DNA of 42,740 nt from an uncultured Clostridia bacterium (GCA_947632505.1 CANRPN010000006.1:1-42740), one strand, 5' to 3'; numbered from the stretch's first letter, positions 28,019 to 39,197 are shown. The notes: generated by a model not told the origin, from the letters alone. Numbers and translations are program-made.

Positions 28019-28420
28019 ATGGCAGGTAATATGAAGAAAAAAGCAGAGCGGGTCGCACAGATCAAAGAGAAGCGCCCCTATGCAGTCGCAAAATATATCC
28101 GGATCTCGCCCTATAAGGTAAGAACGGTGCTCGATCTCATTCGCGGCAAGAGCGTTGCGGAAGCAAAGGCCGTTTTGGAGCATATGCCCAACGGCGGCGC
28201 GGCTCCCACCCTCAAAGTGCTCATGAGCGCGGTTGCCAACGCGGAACACAACCAGGGCATGGACAGAAGCGACCTTATCGTCGCGGAATGCTTTGCAAAC
28301 GGCGGCACGAGCCTGAAACGCATGCAGCCCGTTTCCAAAGGCAGAGGCCATGCGATCCTCAAAAGAACGAGCCACATTACGGTTATCCTCGATGTAAAGA
28401 AAGCGGAAGGAGATATTTAA
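28019..28420 (+). CDS. rplV: 50S ribosomal protein L22
   Basis: [39 protein letters not shown]. Confidence 0.97.
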   Translation: MAGNMKKKAERVAQIKEKRPYAVAKYIRISPYKVRTVLDLIRGKSVAEAKAVLEHMPNGGAAPTLKVLMSAVANAEHNQGMDRSDLIVAECFANGGTSLKRMQPVSKGRGHAILKRTSHITVILDVKKAEGDI

Positions 28421-28421
28421 C

Positions 28422-29084
28422 ATGGGACAGAAAGTTAATCCTCACGGTTTGAGAGTCGGCGTCATCAAAGGCTGGGATACGCAGTGGTATGCCGATAAAA
28501 AGGAATTTAGCGCATATCTCAAAGAAGATTACACCATCCGCACTTTCCTCAAAAAGAAGTACTATTCGGCGGCCATTTCCCGCATCCTCATCGAGAGGGC
28601 GGCGGGCAAGATCGTCGTCACCATTCAAACGGGCCGTCCCGGCGTGCTCATCGGCAAAGCGGGCTCCGAGATCGAGGTCATCAAGAAGGACCTTTCCAAG
28701 CTCACCAAGGGCAAGCAGGTCGGTATCAACGTCACCGAAGTGAGAAAACCCGATGCGGACGCTCAGCTCGTCGCGGAGGGCGTAGCTGCCCAGCTCGAAA
28801 AGCGTGTTGCGTTCAGAAGAGCCATAAAGCAGGCGATCGGCAGAACTATGCGCGCCGGCGTAAAGGGCGTTAAAATGCAGGTCTCCGGCCGTTTGGACGG
28901 GCGCGAGATCGCGGGCAGCGAGCATTATCACGACGGCAGTATCCCCCTTCAAACCCTCCGCGCAGACATCGATTACGGGTTTGCGGAAGCGCATACCACG
29001 TTCGGCATGATCGGCGTGAAGTGTTGGATCTATAAGGGAGAAGTCCTGAAAGCCGCGAAAAAGGCGGAAGGAGGCAACAAGTAA
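28422..29084 (+). CDS. rpsC: 30S ribosomal protein S3
   Basis: [24 protein letters not shown]. Confidence 0.98.
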   Translation: MGQKVNPHGLRVGVIKGWDTQWYADKKEFSAYLKEDYTIRTFLKKKYYSAAISRILIERAAGKIVVTIQTGRPGVLIGKAGSEIEVIKKDLSKLTKGKQVGINVTEVRKPDADAQLVAEGVAAQLEKRVAFRRAIKQAIGRTMRAGVKGVKMQVSGRLDGREIAGSEHYHDGSIPLQTLRADIDYGFAEAHTTFGMIGVKCWIYKGEVLKAAKKAEGGNK

Positions 29085-29527
29085 TGTTAATTCCGAAGAG
29101 AGTCAAGAGAAGAAAGCAGCACCGCGGCTCCTTGAAGGGCGCGGCGCATAAGGGCAATATCGTGGCATACGGCGATTACGGTCTCGTCGCAGAGGAAGCG
29201 GGCAGGATCAAGTCCAACCAGATCGAGGCAGCCCGTATCGCCATGACCCGTTTCATCAAACGTGGCGGACAAGTGTGGATCGACATCTTCCCCCACAAGC
29301 CCATCACCCGTCACCCCGCCGAGGCCCGTATGGGTTCCGGGAAAGGCGCGGTGGAATATTGGGTCGCGATCGTCAAACCGGGCAGAGTGATGTTCGAAAT
29401 GGCGGGCGTGCCCGAGGACGTTGCGCGCGAGGCGATGCGCCTTGCGGGACATAAACTTCCCGTCAAGTGCAAATTCGTCAAGAAGGCGGACTTTGAAAAT
29501 CCGGCAGAAGGCGGTGAAATCAAATGA
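29084..29527 (+). CDS. rplP: 50S ribosomal protein L16
   Basis: [37 protein letters not shown]. Confidence 0.98.
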   Translation: MLIPKRVKRRKQHRGSLKGAAHKGNIVAYGDYGLVAEEAGRIKSNQIEAARIAMTRFIKRGGQVWIDIFPHKPITRHPAEARMGSGKGAVEYWVAIVKPGRVMFEMAGVPEDVAREAMRLAGHKLPVKCKFVKKADFENPAEGGEIK

Positions 29528-29718
29528 AAGGCAATGAATTTCACAACATGACCGATGTTGAGCTCGAAAAGAAGCTCAAAGAACTCAAAACGGAGCTCTT
29601 TAACCTCCGTTTCCGCCATGCTTCGGGGCAGCTCGAAAATCCCCTGTCCATCAGGACTTGCAAACGGGACATCGCAAGAGTCAACACCGAGATCCGCGCA
29701 CGGGAATTAAAGGCGTGA
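29524..29718 (+). CDS. rpmC: 50S ribosomal protein L29
   Basis: [28 protein letters not shown]. Confidence 0.97.
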   Translation: MKGNEFHNMTDVELEKKLKELKTELFNLRFRHASGQLENPLSIRTCKRDIARVNTEIRARELKA

Positions 29719-29729
29719 GGTAGACGAAA

Positions 29730-29984
29730 ATGGAAAGAAATCTGAGAAAAGAAAGAGTCGGTATCGTTGTTTCCGACAAGATGGATAAAACGGTGGTCGT
29801 CGCCGTTACGGATAAGCGCAAGCACCCCGTCTATAAAAAGACGATCACCCGCACCAAGAAATTCAAGGCGCACGATGCGGAAAACGAATGCGGCGTAGGC
29901 GACAAGGTGCTTATCGTCGAGACAAGAAAGCTCTCGAAGGATAAGAATTGGCGCGTGGCCGAGATCGTGGAAAAGGCGAAGTAA
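29730..29984 (+). CDS. rpsQ: 30S ribosomal protein S17
   Basis: [25 protein letters not shown]. Confidence 0.98.
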   Translation: MERNLRKERVGIVVSDKMDKTVVVAVTDKRKHPVYKKTITRTKKFKAHDAENECGVGDKVLIVETRKLSKDKNWRVAEIVEKAK

Positions 29985-30005
29985 GGACAAGGAGGAGAGC
30001 AAATT

Positions 30006-30374
30006 ATGATTCAACCCCAAACAAGACTCAAAGCTGCGGATAACTCGGGCGCGAAAGAGCTCATGTGCATCCGCGTATTGGGCGGCTCCTTCCGCAGAAC
30101 AGGCAACATCGGCGACGTCATCGTAGCATCCGTCAAGACCGCAACCCCCGGCGGCGCGGTCAAGAAGGGCGAGGTCGTAAAAGCAGTCATCGTGAGAAGC
30201 GCAAAGGGCATCCGCCGCCAAGACGGCACCTATATCCGCTTTGACGATAATGCAGCCGTCATTATCGACGCGCAGAAGCAACCCAAGGGCACCCGTATCT
30301 TTGGACCCATCGCAAGAGAACTCAGAGAGAAGGATTACATGAGAATCATTTCCCTCGCTCCGGAGGTGCTGTAA
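30006..30374 (+). CDS. rplN: 50S ribosomal protein L14
   Basis: [27 protein letters not shown]. Confidence 0.98.
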   Translation: MIQPQTRLKAADNSGAKELMCIRVLGGSFRRTGNIGDVIVASVKTATPGGAVKKGEVVKAVIVRSAKGIRRQDGTYIRFDDNAAVIIDAQKQPKGTRIFGPIARELREKDYMRIISLAPEVL

Positions 30375-30377
30375 GTC

Positions 30378-30812
30378 ATGGAAATTAAAGTAAACGACAA
30401 TGTGCTCGTGCTTACGGGCAAGTACAAGGGGAAGCAGGGAAAAGTCCTTGCGACCTTCCCCAAGAACAACACCGTAGTTGTAGAGGGCGTTGCGATCGTG
30501 CATAAGCATGAAAAGGCGAGAAAGGCCAACGAAAACAGCAAGATCGTCACGGAAGAGGCGCCCATCGACATCTCCAACGTGGAGATCGTCTGCGACAAGT
30601 GCGGAAAGGCGACGAGGATCGGTCACACCGTGATAGACGGAAAGAAGGTCCGCGTTTGCAAGAAGTGCGGCGCCGTGCTCGACAAAGCGTACGCGAAGAA
30701 GTCCAAAAAGGCGGCTCCCGTCGAAGAAAAGACGGAAGAGGCGCCCAAGAAGAGGACGAGAAAGCGCAGCCAAAAGACCGAAGAAGCCAACAAGGAGGCA
30801 CCCGTCGAGTAA
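30378..30812 (+). CDS. rplX: 50S ribosomal protein L24 with low-complexity C-terminal extension
   Basis: KOW-type start; CDKCGKATR...RVCKKCGAVLD, then about 40-aa K/E/A-rich tail. Confidence 0.96.
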   Translation: MEIKVNDNVLVLTGKYKGKQGKVLATFPKNNTVVVEGVAIVHKHEKARKANENSKIVTEEAPIDISNVEIVCDKCGKATRIGHTVIDGKKVRVCKKCGAVLDKAYAKKSKKAAPVEEKTEEAPKKRTRKRSQKTEEANKEAPVE

Positions 30813-30859
30813 ACGTCCGCTGTTACGGGCGAAAACCAGGCCGACGGTAAGGAGTAAAT

Positions 30860-31510
30860 ATGGCAGAAAAGAAAGAGCCCGCGGAGAATACCGCAAAGAA
30901 GAAGGCTCCCGCAGAGAAGGGCGCAAAGGCGTCCGCGGGAAAGAAAGAGGCTCCCGCAGCAAAGCGCGAGCCCAGCAGAGTCCTTGTGCAGTACCGTGAA
31001 GAAGTCGTTCCCTATCTCATGAAGAAGTTCGGCTACAAGACGGTGATGCAGGTCCCCAAGATCGAAAAAATCGTGATCAACACGGGTCTTGGAGACATCA
31101 AGGACAACCAAAAGTCCATGCAGATCATCGAAAACGAGCTCAAGCTCATTACGGGCCAAAAACCCATATACTGCAAGGCGACCAAGTCCGTTGCAAACTT
31201 CAAGGTGAGAGAGGGCATGAACATCGGCCTCAAAGTCACCTTACGCGGAACCAGAATGTACGATTTCTTTGACAAATTCGTCTCCATCGCTCTTCCCCGC
31301 GTGCGTGACTTCCGCGGCGTATCCGCAACTGCTTTTGACGGCAGAGGAAATTACGCGGTTGGCTTGAAGGAGCAGCTGATCTTCCCGGAAATTACTTACG
31401 ACCAGGTGGAAAAGATCAGGGGTATGGACGTGTGCATCGTGACCACGGCGCAGACGGACGAGGAAGCGAGAGAGCTGTTGAGGGCGCTCGGAATGCCCTT
31501 CAAGAAGTGA
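30860..31510 (+). CDS. rplE: 50S ribosomal protein L5 with low-complexity N-terminal extension
   Basis: [35 protein letters not shown] preceded by about 40-aa K/A/E/P-rich segment. Confidence 0.96.
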   Translation: MAEKKEPAENTAKKKAPAEKGAKASAGKKEAPAAKREPSRVLVQYREEVVPYLMKKFGYKTVMQVPKIEKIVINTGLGDIKDNQKSMQIIENELKLITGQKPIYCKATKSVANFKVREGMNIGLKVTLRGTRMYDFFDKFVSIALPRVRDFRGVSATAFDGRGNYAVGLKEQLIFPEITYDQVEKIRGMDVCIVTTAQTDEEARELLRALGMPFKK

Positions 31511-31520
31511 GGAGAAGAAC

Positions 31521-31706
31521 ATGGCAAAAAAGTCAATGATCAATAAACAGCAACGAACCCCTAAGTTTTCCACGAGAGCGTACACCCGTTGCTCTATCTG
31601 CGGAAGACCCCACGCGGTTTTGCGGAAGTATGGCATCTGCCGTATTTGCTTCCGGAATCTCGCCTATAAGGGACAGATCCCCGGCGTGAAAAAATCGAGC
31701 TGGTAA
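31521..31706 (+). CDS. rpsZ: 30S ribosomal protein S14, zinc type
   Basis: 61 aa, [22 protein letters not shown]. Confidence 0.98.
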   Translation: MAKKSMINKQQRTPKFSTRAYTRCSICGRPHAVLRKYGICRICFRNLAYKGQIPGVKKSSW

Positions 31707-31717
31707 GGAGGCAAGAG

Positions 31718-32107
31718 ATGACAGATCCTATTGCAGATATGCTCACGAGAATCAGAAACGCGCTCATGGTCAAAAAAGAGACGGTGGAGATCCCCGCTTC
31801 TAAAATGAAGTCGGAGATCGCGCGCATTCTTCTCGAAGAAGGTTATGTAGCAAATGTAGAAAAAGTGGAGGACGGCTACAACGGGAAGCTCGTTCTTACG
31901 CTCAAATATGCAGACGGGCGTTCCGTGATCGGCGGGCTCGAAAGAGTGAGCAAGCCGGGACTGAGAACGTACAGCGGGGCCCAGGAAATGCCCAAAGTCA
32001 TGGGCGGATTCGGCATCGCGATCGTCTCTACCAATCAAGGGATCATGACGGATAAGCAGGCGAAGAAGCTCAATGTGGGCGGCGAAGTGCTCTGCTACGT
32101 CTATTAA
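31718..32107 (+). CDS. rpsH: 30S ribosomal protein S8
   Basis: [31 protein letters not shown]. Confidence 0.98.
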   Translation: MTDPIADMLTRIRNALMVKKETVEIPASKMKSEIARILLEEGYVANVEKVEDGYNGKLVLTLKYADGRSVIGGLERVSKPGLRTYSGAQEMPKVMGGFGIAIVSTNQGIMTDKQAKKLNVGGEVLCYVY

Positions 32108-32119
32108 GGAGGGGAACTT

Positions 32120-32671
32120 ATGTCGAGAATCGGTAAAATGAGTATCGCGGTCCCCGCCGGCGTCAGCTTCGGTTACGAAGATTCCGTCGTTACCGTAAAG
32201 GGCCCGAAGGGGACGCTCACACGCAAAGTTGTGACCAATGCGATCGATTTCAAAGTAGAGGATGGACATATCACTCTCACCGCCCTCAACAACGCCACCG
32301 AGACAGGCGCGCTTCACGGACTTTACAGAGCTCTGATCGCGGGCATGGTGAAGGGCGTCTCCGAAGGTTTCACCAAGGGCCTCGAAGTCAAAGGCGTCGG
32401 TTGGAAAGTCGCAAAACAGGGCAACAAACTTGTCCTCAACGTCGGCTATTCCCACCCCGTCGAATTTGAGGAACCCGAGGGGATCAAGCTCGATTGTCCT
32501 TCGCCGACGGAGATCACCGTCAGCGGAGTGGATAAGGTTTTGGTGGGACAGGTCGCGGCGAATCTGCGTGCGATCCGCGTTCCGGAGCCCTATCACGGAT
32601 ACGGCATCCGCTATAAGGGTGAACAGGTCGAGCATAAGGAAGGCAAGACTTCGGGCAAGGGCAAGAAGTAA
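32120..32671 (+). CDS. rplF: 50S ribosomal protein L6
   Basis: MSRIGKMSIAVPAGV; VKGPKGTLTR; PEPYHGYGIRYKGE. Confidence 0.98.
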   Translation: MSRIGKMSIAVPAGVSFGYEDSVVTVKGPKGTLTRKVVTNAIDFKVEDGHITLTALNNATETGALHGLYRALIAGMVKGVSEGFTKGLEVKGVGWKVAKQGNKLVLNVGYSHPVEFEEPEGIKLDCPSPTEITVSGVDKVLVGQVAANLRAIRVPEPYHGYGIRYKGEQVEHKEGKTSGKGKK

Positions 32672-32684
32672 AGGAGCGTAAATC

Positions 32685-33053
32685 ATGATAACGAAAATTG
32701 ATAAAAATTCGGTCAGACAGCGCCGTCACGCCCGCGTCCGCAAGCACGTATCGGGCACGGCGGAAACGCCTCGTTTGAACGTTTACAGAAGTCTGAATCA
32801 CATCTATGTTCAGGTGATCGACGACGTGAAAGGCGTCACCCTCGCATCCGCGTCCACGTTGGAGAAGTCCATCCGTGAAAAGGTCGCAGGCAAGACCAAA
32901 ACGGAGGCTGCGAAGATCGTTGGGACCACGGTCGGCGAACGCGCCAAGGATAAGGGCATTGAGACTGTCGTATTCGACAGAGGCGGTTACCTCTATACGG
33001 GGCGCGTAAAGGCGGTCGCAGACGGCGCACGGGAAGCCGGTCTGAAATTCTGA
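32685..33053 (+). CDS. rplR: 50S ribosomal protein L18
   Basis: [34 protein letters not shown]. Confidence 0.98.
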   Translation: MITKIDKNSVRQRRHARVRKHVSGTAETPRLNVYRSLNHIYVQVIDDVKGVTLASASTLEKSIREKVAGKTKTEAAKIVGTTVGERAKDKGIETVVFDRGGYLYTGRVKAVADGAREAGLKF

Positions 33054-33069
33054 GCGAGGAGAGATGATT

Positions 33070-33588
33070 ATGGCAAGAGAAAACAGACCTCAAAGAAAAC
33101 AGGAACAGGATGACGGCTTCATCAAGAAACTCATCGGGATCAACCGCGTCAGCAAGACCGTCAAGGGCGGCAGAAATATGAGATTTGCGGCGCTTGTCGT
33201 TGTCGGCGACGGCAACGGAAAGGTGGGCTATGGCCAGGGCAAGGCGAAGGAAGTGCCCGAGGCGATCGAAAAGGCGACGCAGGCCGCCAAGAAGAACCTC
33301 GTGCGCGTTCCCATCGTGGATACCACCATTCCCCACGAGATCCTTGGAAAGTTCGGCCGCGGCGCGGTTTTGATGATGCCCGCCGAAGAAGGTACCGGCG
33401 TAATTGCGGGCGGTCCCGTCCGTGCCGTCATGGAAGCCGCCGGCATCAAAAATATCAGAACCAAGTCCCATGGGACGCAGAACCCCGTCAACTGTGTGAA
33501 GGCGACCGTACAAGGTCTTGCTTCGCTCAAAACGGTGGAGGAAGTCGCTCTCCTTCGCGGCAAGTCCGTGGAAGAGATCGTGGGCTGA
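33070..33588 (+). CDS. rpsE: 30S ribosomal protein S5 (start 33070; 33064 possible)
   Basis: [33 protein letters not shown]. Confidence 0.97.
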   Translation: MARENRPQRKQEQDDGFIKKLIGINRVSKTVKGGRNMRFAALVVVGDGNGKVGYGQGKAKEVPEAIEKATQAAKKNLVRVPIVDTTIPHEILGKFGRGAVLMMPAEEGTGVIAGGPVRAVMEAAGIKNIRTKSHGTQNPVNCVKATVQGLASLKTVEEVALLRGKSVEEIVG

Positions 33589-33598
33589 GGAGGATGTT

Positions 33599-33772
33599 AT
33601 GGTAAAAGTAACGCTTGTAAAGAGCCCAATCGGCGAAGTGAAGTCCGTTAAGGGGACGATCGCCGCGCTCGGGCTCAAAAAAATCCGTTCTGAAAAGACC
33701 TTCGAGGACAGCCCCACTTTGCAGGGCCAGCTCAAAAAGGTCGCGCACCTTGTCAAGGTGGAGAACGTATAA
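33599..33772 (+). CDS. rpmD: 50S ribosomal protein L30
   Basis: [12 protein letters not shown]...[20 protein letters not shown]; start at 33599. Confidence 0.96.
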   Translation: MVKVTLVKSPIGEVKSVKGTIAALGLKKIRSEKTFEDSPTLQGQLKKVAHLVKVENV

Positions 33773-33782
33773 GGAGACAGCA

Positions 33783-34232
33783 ATGAGAGTAGATACTTTA
33801 TCTCCCGCAGAGGGAGCAAGAACTTCCGCAAAGCGGCTTGGACGGGGCATCGGTTCCGGACTTGGCAAAACGAGCGGCAAGGGTCACAAGGGTCAATGGG
33901 CGCGTTCGGGCGGCGGAGTTCGTCCCGGCTTCGAAGGCGGCCAGATGCCTCTTGCAAGACGGCTTCCCAAGCGCGGGTTCCACAACAAGTGGGGCAAGAG
34001 CTATGTCATCGTCAATCTTTCCGCTCTCAGCGAGCTTGCTGCCGGAACGGTAGTGGACTATGGCTTTGTCATGGAGAACGGACTTGCAAAAGAAGTCAAA
34101 AACAATGCCGGGTTAAAGGTGCTCGGGAACGGGGAGCTGAGCGTAGCGCTTACGGTGCGCGCGAAGAAATTCTCCGAAGCCGCAAAAGCCGCCATTGAAA
34201 AGGCGGGCGGCACGGCGGAAGTTGTTGAATAA
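33783..34232 (+). CDS. rplO: 50S ribosomal protein L15
   Basis: [33 protein letters not shown]; start at 33783. Confidence 0.97.
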   Translation: MRVDTLSPAEGARTSAKRLGRGIGSGLGKTSGKGHKGQWARSGGGVRPGFEGGQMPLARRLPKRGFHNKWGKSYVIVNLSALSELAAGTVVDYGFVMENGLAKEVKNNAGLKVLGNGELSVALTVRAKKFSEAAKAAIEKAGGTAEVVE

Positions 34233-34282
34233 CTTCTTCTTGCCGCGGCATTCACGTAAATCGGCAAAACAGGAGTAAAATC

Positions 34283-35605
34283 ATGTTTGAAACAATCAAA
34301 AACGCCTTTCTGAACAAAGACATCAGAAAGAAGATCATCATTACCCTGTTGCTCCTTCTCGTGTTCCGCTTAGGGTGCTATATCCCCGTCCCGGGACTTG
34401 CAAGAGGCTTCATTGAGGAGCAAATCAGTGCAACGGGAAACAGCTTCCTTGCACTCATGAGCAGCGTCACCGGCGGCGCGCTTGCCAACGGGACCCTGTT
34501 TGCGCTCGGGATCGGACCGTACATCAACGCATCCATTATCGTGGAACTGTTGACGGTCGGTATTCCCGCTCTCGAACGGCTGAGCAAGCAGGGCGAAGAG
34601 GGCAGAAAGAAGATCACCACCATCACTCGTATCATTACCATCGTGCTAGCGGTCGTGCAGTCCATCGGCATCATTGTCAACTTTGCAGGCGGTTTCGGCT
34701 CGATGGGCGAGAGCGATGCGGTCAACTGGGCGCTCTTCTTTAACCAGCAATGGCTGGCGATCATTTATATCACTGTGATCTATACGGGCGGCGCAATGCT
34801 CGTCATGTGGCTCGGCGAACGCATCACCGACTACGGCGTGGGCAACGGCATCTCCCTCATCATCTTTATCGGTATCATCTCCACGGCAGGCGATAGCATC
34901 GTCGGCAAATTCGCGGAGATCACGGGGAATAACCTTGCGCCTTTGTTTGAGGTCCTCGGCTTCCTTGCACTTGCAGTGATCATCTTCTTCTGCATCGTCT
35001 ATGTCGACCTCGCGGAACGCAAGATCCACGTGCAGTACGCAAAACAGGTGCGCGGCACCAAGATGTACGGCGGCCAAAGCTCCGTGATCCCTATGAAGAT
35101 CACGGGAAGCGGCGTCATGCCCCTCATCTTCGCGTTTGCGATCATCTCCTTCCCCAGCATGATCATGAGCCTTGTCCCCGCATGGAGCGATGCGCTCGCT
35201 TGGTGGAACACCAACTTCGCAAGCGGTACCTGGGCGTATGTGCTCGTACTTGTCGTCCTCATCTTCGTCTTTGCATTCTTCTATGCACAGATCCAGTTCA
35301 ATCCCGAGGACGTCTCGAAGAACATTCAGCAGAACGGCGGCTTTATCCAAGGTATCCGCCCCGGCAAGCCCACGGCGCAGTACTTGAAGAAGATCAACAA
35401 CCGCATTACGTTGTTCGGCGCGATCTTCCTTGCGCTCGTCGCGTTCATCCCTTCCTTCATTTTCAGTTTCGTGACGAAGGACAGCACACTCCTCAACGCG
35501 TTCTCCACGACGGGACTTTTGATCGTTGTCTCCGTAGCGCTGGAATTTGATAAGCAGTTGCAGTCCCAGATCATGATGAAGAATTACAAAGGATTCCTGA
35601 AATAA
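34283..35605 (+). CDS. secY: Protein translocase subunit SecY
   Basis: 10-TM pattern; FALGIGPYINASIIVELL; NGISLIIFIGI. Confidence 0.98.
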   Translation: MFETIKNAFLNKDIRKKIIITLLLLLVFRLGCYIPVPGLARGFIEEQISATGNSFLALMSSVTGGALANGTLFALGIGPYINASIIVELLTVGIPALERLSKQGEEGRKKITTITRIITIVLAVVQSIGIIVNFAGGFGSMGESDAVNWALFFNQQWLAIIYITVIYTGGAMLVMWLGERITDYGVGNGISLIIFIGIISTAGDSIVGKFAEITGNNLAPLFEVLGFLALAVIIFFCIVYVDLAERKIHVQYAKQVRGTKMYGGQSSVIPMKITGSGVMPLIFAFAIISFPSMIMSLVPAWSDALAWWNTNFASGTWAYVLVLVVLIFVFAFFYAQIQFNPEDVSKNIQQNGGFIQGIRPGKPTAQYLKKINNRITLFGAIFLALVAFIPSFIFSFVTKDSTLLNAFSTTGLLIVVSVALEFDKQLQSQIMMKNYKGFLK

Positions 35606-35677
35606 GACTATTTTGTGCCTTGCGGGCGCCCTCAAAAGCGGCCCGCGGGGCCGGATCGACCGATAAGGGGAAAAGTT

Positions 35678-36313
35678 ATGAATTTGATTCTTCTCGGTGC
35701 GCCCGGTGCGGGAAAAGGCACCCAGGCCACAAAGATCTCCGACAAATACGGTTTGGTGCATATTTCCACGGGGGACATCTTCCGTGAAAATATCAAAAAG
35801 GGTACCGAGATCGGGTTACTTGCCAAGTCCTATACCGAAAAGGGCGAGCTTGTGCCCGACGAAGTGACCGTCGCTATCGTCAAAGACAGGCTGACGTGGG
35901 AGGACTGTAAGAACGGCTATTTGCTCGACGGTTTTCCCCGCAACCTCTTTCAGGCGGAGGAGCTTGATAAATTTGCCCGCATCGACGGCGTTGTGAACAT
36001 CAACATCGACCATGCGCTGCTCATGGACCGTCTCTGCGGACGGAGAGTGTGCAGAGAGTGCGGCGAGAGCTATCATGTCTCCACTCTGAACGGTGCGACC
36101 ACATGCGCGCGCTGCGGCGGCGAGCTCTATCAAAGAAAGGACGACAATCCCGAAACGGTAGGGGCGCGGCTCGAAGTCTATAACGCCCAGACGGCTCCCC
36201 TGATCGACTATTACACCAAGCAGGGCAAGATCCTGAACTTCACCGGCACCGAGGCGCCCGCCGAAGTGCTCTTTGAAGAAGTGCAGGCAGTGCTCGACAA
36301 GCTCATCGGCTGA
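35678..36313 (+). CDS. adk: Adenylate kinase with zinc-type LID
   Basis: MNLILLGAPGAGKGTQA; LDGFPRN; LID cysteines CRECG...CARCG; start at 35678. Confidence 0.98.
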   Translation: MNLILLGAPGAGKGTQATKISDKYGLVHISTGDIFRENIKKGTEIGLLAKSYTEKGELVPDEVTVAIVKDRLTWEDCKNGYLLDGFPRNLFQAEELDKFARIDGVVNINIDHALLMDRLCGRRVCRECGESYHVSTLNGATTCARCGGELYQRKDDNPETVGARLEVYNAQTAPLIDYYTKQGKILNFTGTEAPAEVLFEEVQAVLDKLIG

Positions 36314-36315
36314 TT

Positions 36316-37059
36316 ATGATCATTCCGAAAAGCGAAGAAGAGATCGGGCTCATGCGCGAACCCTGCCGTATCGTGCGGGACTGCCTCGCCTTTGTGGGAG
36401 ATCGTATCCGCGCGGGCATGACGACGAAAGAAGTGGACGCTCTCGTCTACAATTTTATCAAAGGCAGCGGCGCAGAGCCGAGCTGTCTCGGCTATTACGG
36501 CTATCCCGCATCTGCCTGCGTCTCCGTGAATGAAGTCGTGGTGCACGGCATCCCCGATGAGCGCATGCTCATGGAGGGGGACATCGTAAGCGTCGATTTG
36601 TGTGCCTATAAAAACGGCTTCCACGGCGACGGAGCGAGGACGTTCCGGATCGGCGAGGTCTCTCCCGAGAAGGAAAAACTCGTGCGCGTCACGGAGGAGT
36701 GCTTTTTTGAGGGGATACAGGGCCTGAAAGCGGGCGTTCCGCTCTATGACATCGGCTACCGGGTGCAGAAATACGCAGAAGCAAATGGCTTTTCGGTCAT
36801 CCGCGCCTATACGGGGCACGGGATCGGAAGGGAAATGCACGAGGATCCCTCCGTGCCGAATTTCGGCAGAAAGGGAACAGGGGTGCGCCTTGCGGCGGGA
36901 ACGGTCATCTGTGTAGAGCCGATGATCGCCGCGGGAGGCTGGCGCGTAAAGGTACTCGACGACGGTTGGACGGCGGTGACACTCGACAGAAAGCCCGCCG
37001 CGCATTACGAAAACACCCTCGTTGTCCGTGAGGACGGCGTGGAAATTTTGACGCTTTAA
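36316..37059 (+). CDS. map: Type I methionine aminopeptidase
   Basis: [42 protein letters not shown]. Confidence 0.97.
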   Translation: MIIPKSEEEIGLMREPCRIVRDCLAFVGDRIRAGMTTKEVDALVYNFIKGSGAEPSCLGYYGYPASACVSVNEVVVHGIPDERMLMEGDIVSVDLCAYKNGFHGDGARTFRIGEVSPEKEKLVRVTEECFFEGIQGLKAGVPLYDIGYRVQKYAEANGFSVIRAYTGHGIGREMHEDPSVPNFGRKGTGVRLAAGTVICVEPMIAAGGWRVKVLDDGWTAVTLDRKPAAHYENTLVVREDGVEILTL

Positions 37060-37069
37060 GGAGAGATTT

Positions 37070-37291
37070 ATGTCCAAAGACGACGTGATTGAGGCAGAGG
37101 GCAGAGTGATCGAGGCGCTCCCGAACGCAACGTTCAAGGTGCAGCTCTCCAACGGCCATATCATTACTGCTTATATCTCGGGAAAACTGAGAATGAACTA
37201 CATCCGCATTATCGAAGGGGACGGCGTAAAACTTGAAATGAGCCCGTACGACCTCACCAAAGGGCGGATCACGTGGAGAAGCAAGAATTAG
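37070..37291 (+). CDS. infA: Translation initiation factor IF-1
   Basis: [46 protein letters not shown]. Confidence 0.98.
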   Translation: MSKDDVIEAEGRVIEALPNATFKVQLSNGHIITAYISGKLRMNYIRIIEGDGVKLEMSPYDLTKGRITWRSKN

Positions 37292-37296
37292 TTTCG

Positions 37297-37326
37297 TTCA
37301 ATTCTTTCCCTGCGGAAAGAATTGAG
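37297..37326 (+). other. Long hairpin between infA and rpmJ
   Basis: TTCAATTCTTTCC-CTGC-GGAAAGAATTGAG, 13 bp with one GU, no T-run. Confidence 0.75.
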
Positions 37327-37399
37327 CAATTCCGGCTAAGGCAAGAGGATTTAGAAATACAGAACACCGTTCCAAAAATTAAAACAGAGGTATTGAAAA

Positions 37400-37516
37400 A
37401 TGAAAGTACGTCCTTCCGTAAAGCCCATGTGCGACAAGTGCAAGGTCATCAAGAGAAACGGAAAAGTGATGGTCATTTGTTCCAAGAACAAGTCGCACAA
37501 GCAAAGACAGGGTTAA
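37400..37516 (+). CDS. rpmJ: 50S ribosomal protein L36 (absent from the supplied ORF track because of length)
   Basis: ATG at 37400 translates [38 protein letters not shown]. Confidence 0.97.
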   Translation: MKVRPSVKPMCDKCKVIKRNGKVMVICSKNKSHKQRQG

Positions 37517-37523
37517 AAAACAG

Positions 37524-37553
37524 TTGACATCTTGTTTTCATTTGTGTTATAAT
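37524..37553 (+). promoter_or_regulatory. Internal promoter TTGACA-18-TATAAT upstream of rpsM
   Basis: Perfect hexamers at 37524-37529 and 37548-37553. Confidence 0.75.
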
Positions 37554-37559
37554 CTACCT

Positions 37560-37752
37560 TGCGGTTCTATGCGAGGAGCCGCTGAATTGATGCAAAAAGG
37601 CTGAATTTCCGCACAAAAGCGTGCGGAAAATCGGCTTGCTTTGCGCTTAAAACAGAAAAAGAAAGGATTTTTACCAAGAAATATTTTCCACTGTTTCCGT
37701 GAAAGTCCGTAGAAATATATCCTGACATTAAAATTTTTTTCGGAGGTTTTCA
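37560..37752 (+). promoter_or_regulatory. Structured leader upstream of rpsM-rpsK-rpsD-rpoA-rplQ
   Basis: About 190 nt untranslated; hairpins 37561-37582 (GCGGTTC/GAGCCGC) and 37606-37629 (TTTCCGCAC-AAAAGC-GTGCGGAAA). Confidence 0.6.
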
Positions 37753-38121
37753 ATGGCACGTATTGCCGGTGTCGATTTGCCCAGAGAAAAACGGGTAGAA
37801 ATCGGTCTCACCTACATTTACGGAATCGGTCTTACGACGTCCAAGAAAATTCTCGCGGAGACGGGCATCGACCCCGACACCCGCGTGAAGGATCTCGACG
37901 AAACAGCCGTTTCCAAGTTGAGAGAATATATCGACCACCACTATGTTGTGGAGGGCGAGCTCAGAGGACAGAAGAGCCTCAACATCAAGCGGCTGATGGA
38001 AATCGGCTGCTATCGCGGTGTTCGCCACAGAAAGGGTCTTCCCGTGCGCGGCCAAAGCACCAAGCGCAACGCAAGAACGCGGAAGGGACCTCGCCGCACG
38101 GTCGCGAACAAGAAGAAGTAA
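37753..38121 (+). CDS. rpsM: 30S ribosomal protein S13
   Basis: [26 protein letters not shown]. Confidence 0.98.
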   Translation: MARIAGVDLPREKRVEIGLTYIYGIGLTTSKKILAETGIDPDTRVKDLDETAVSKLREYIDHHYVVEGELRGQKSLNIKRLMEIGCYRGVRHRKGLPVRGQSTKRNARTRKGPRRTVANKKK

Positions 38122-38135
38122 GGAGCGTGTAAGAA

Positions 38136-38534
38136 ATGGCAGATAAAAGAAGAACAGTCTCTCGCGGTAAGAAGAGAGAAATCAAAAAGATCGACAAAGG
38201 ACAAGTTCATATTCAGTCCACTTTCAACAACACGCTTGTCACCATTACAGATATGAGCGGTAATGCGATCAGCTGGTCGAGCGCAGGCTCTCTCGGCTTT
38301 AAGGGTTCGAGAAAAGGTACCCCGTTCGCCGCACAGATGGCGACCGAGACGGCAGCCAAGGCCGCGAAAGAACACGGGCTTCGCTTTGTGGAAGTGTACG
38401 TGAAGGGGCCCGGCGCGGGCAGAGAATCCGCGATCCGCGCGCTCGCAAATTGCGAATTGCAGGTCACCCTCATTTCGGATGTGTCGCCCATCCCCCACAA
38501 CGGATGCAGACCGCCCAAGCGCAGAAGAGTATAA
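38136..38534 (+). CDS. rpsK: 30S ribosomal protein S11
   Basis: [40 protein letters not shown]. Confidence 0.98.
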   Translation: MADKRRTVSRGKKREIKKIDKGQVHIQSTFNNTLVTITDMSGNAISWSSAGSLGFKGSRKGTPFAAQMATETAAKAAKEHGLRFVEVYVKGPGAGRESAIRALANCELQVTLISDVSPIPHNGCRPPKRRRV

Positions 38535-38546
38535 GGAGGCAAGAAG

Positions 38547-39173
38547 ATGGCAGTATACAGAGACGCAAAATGTAAACTTTGCAGAAGAGAGGGTGGCAAG
38601 CTCTTTTTGAAGGGCGAGAAGTGCTACCTCGATAAGTGCCCCTTCAACAAACGCCCCACTCCTCCCGGAAAGGCGCCTTCGGCAGTCCGTAAAAAGGTTT
38701 CCGAGTATGGCTTGCAGCTCCGCGAGAAGCAAAAGACAAAGCGCATCTATGGCGTGCAGGAAGGACAATTCCGCCACTACTACGAACTTGCGGACCGCAT
38801 GAAGGGTATCACGGGCGAGAACATGCTCTCCCTGCTCGAAAGAAGGCTCGACAATGTGATCTACCGCATGGGCGTGGGAGCATCTCGTACGCAGGCGCGT
38901 CAGCTTGTCAATCATTCCCACTTTATGGTGAATGGCAGAACGGTCAACGTTCCCTCTTACAGCGTGAAAGTCGGCGATGTCATTGCCGTCAAGGAAAACC
39001 GCAAGAACAACAAATTTTTCGAACAAATCAAAACGATGAAGGTTGCGAATATGCCCAAGTGGCTGGAATTCGATCCCGAGAAACTGGAAGGCAAAATTTT
39101 GGCGCTTCCTACCCGTGAGGACGTTGACAGCCAGATTGCAGAGCATATGATTGTCGAATTGTACTCCAAGTAA
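38547..39173 (+). CDS. rpsD: 30S ribosomal protein S4, Cys-containing type
   Basis: [35 protein letters not shown]. Confidence 0.98.
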   Translation: MAVYRDAKCKLCRREGGKLFLKGEKCYLDKCPFNKRPTPPGKAPSAVRKKVSEYGLQLREKQKTKRIYGVQEGQFRHYYELADRMKGITGENMLSLLERRLDNVIYRMGVGASRTQARQLVNHSHFMVNGRTVNVPSYSVKVGDVIAVKENRKNNKFFEQIKTMKVANMPKWLEFDPEKLEGKILALPTREDVDSQIAEHMIVELYSK

Positions 39174-39197
39174 TTTTATATAAAAGGAGGTAACTTT

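Noticed and set aside
26568-28058. Minus-strand ORFs across the ribosomal operon
   Set aside because: Opposite highly conserved ribosomal genes; compositional artefact.
37273-37527. 84-aa ORF overlapping infA and rpmJ
   Set aside because: Overlaps two certain genes in another frame and covers an intergenic hairpin.
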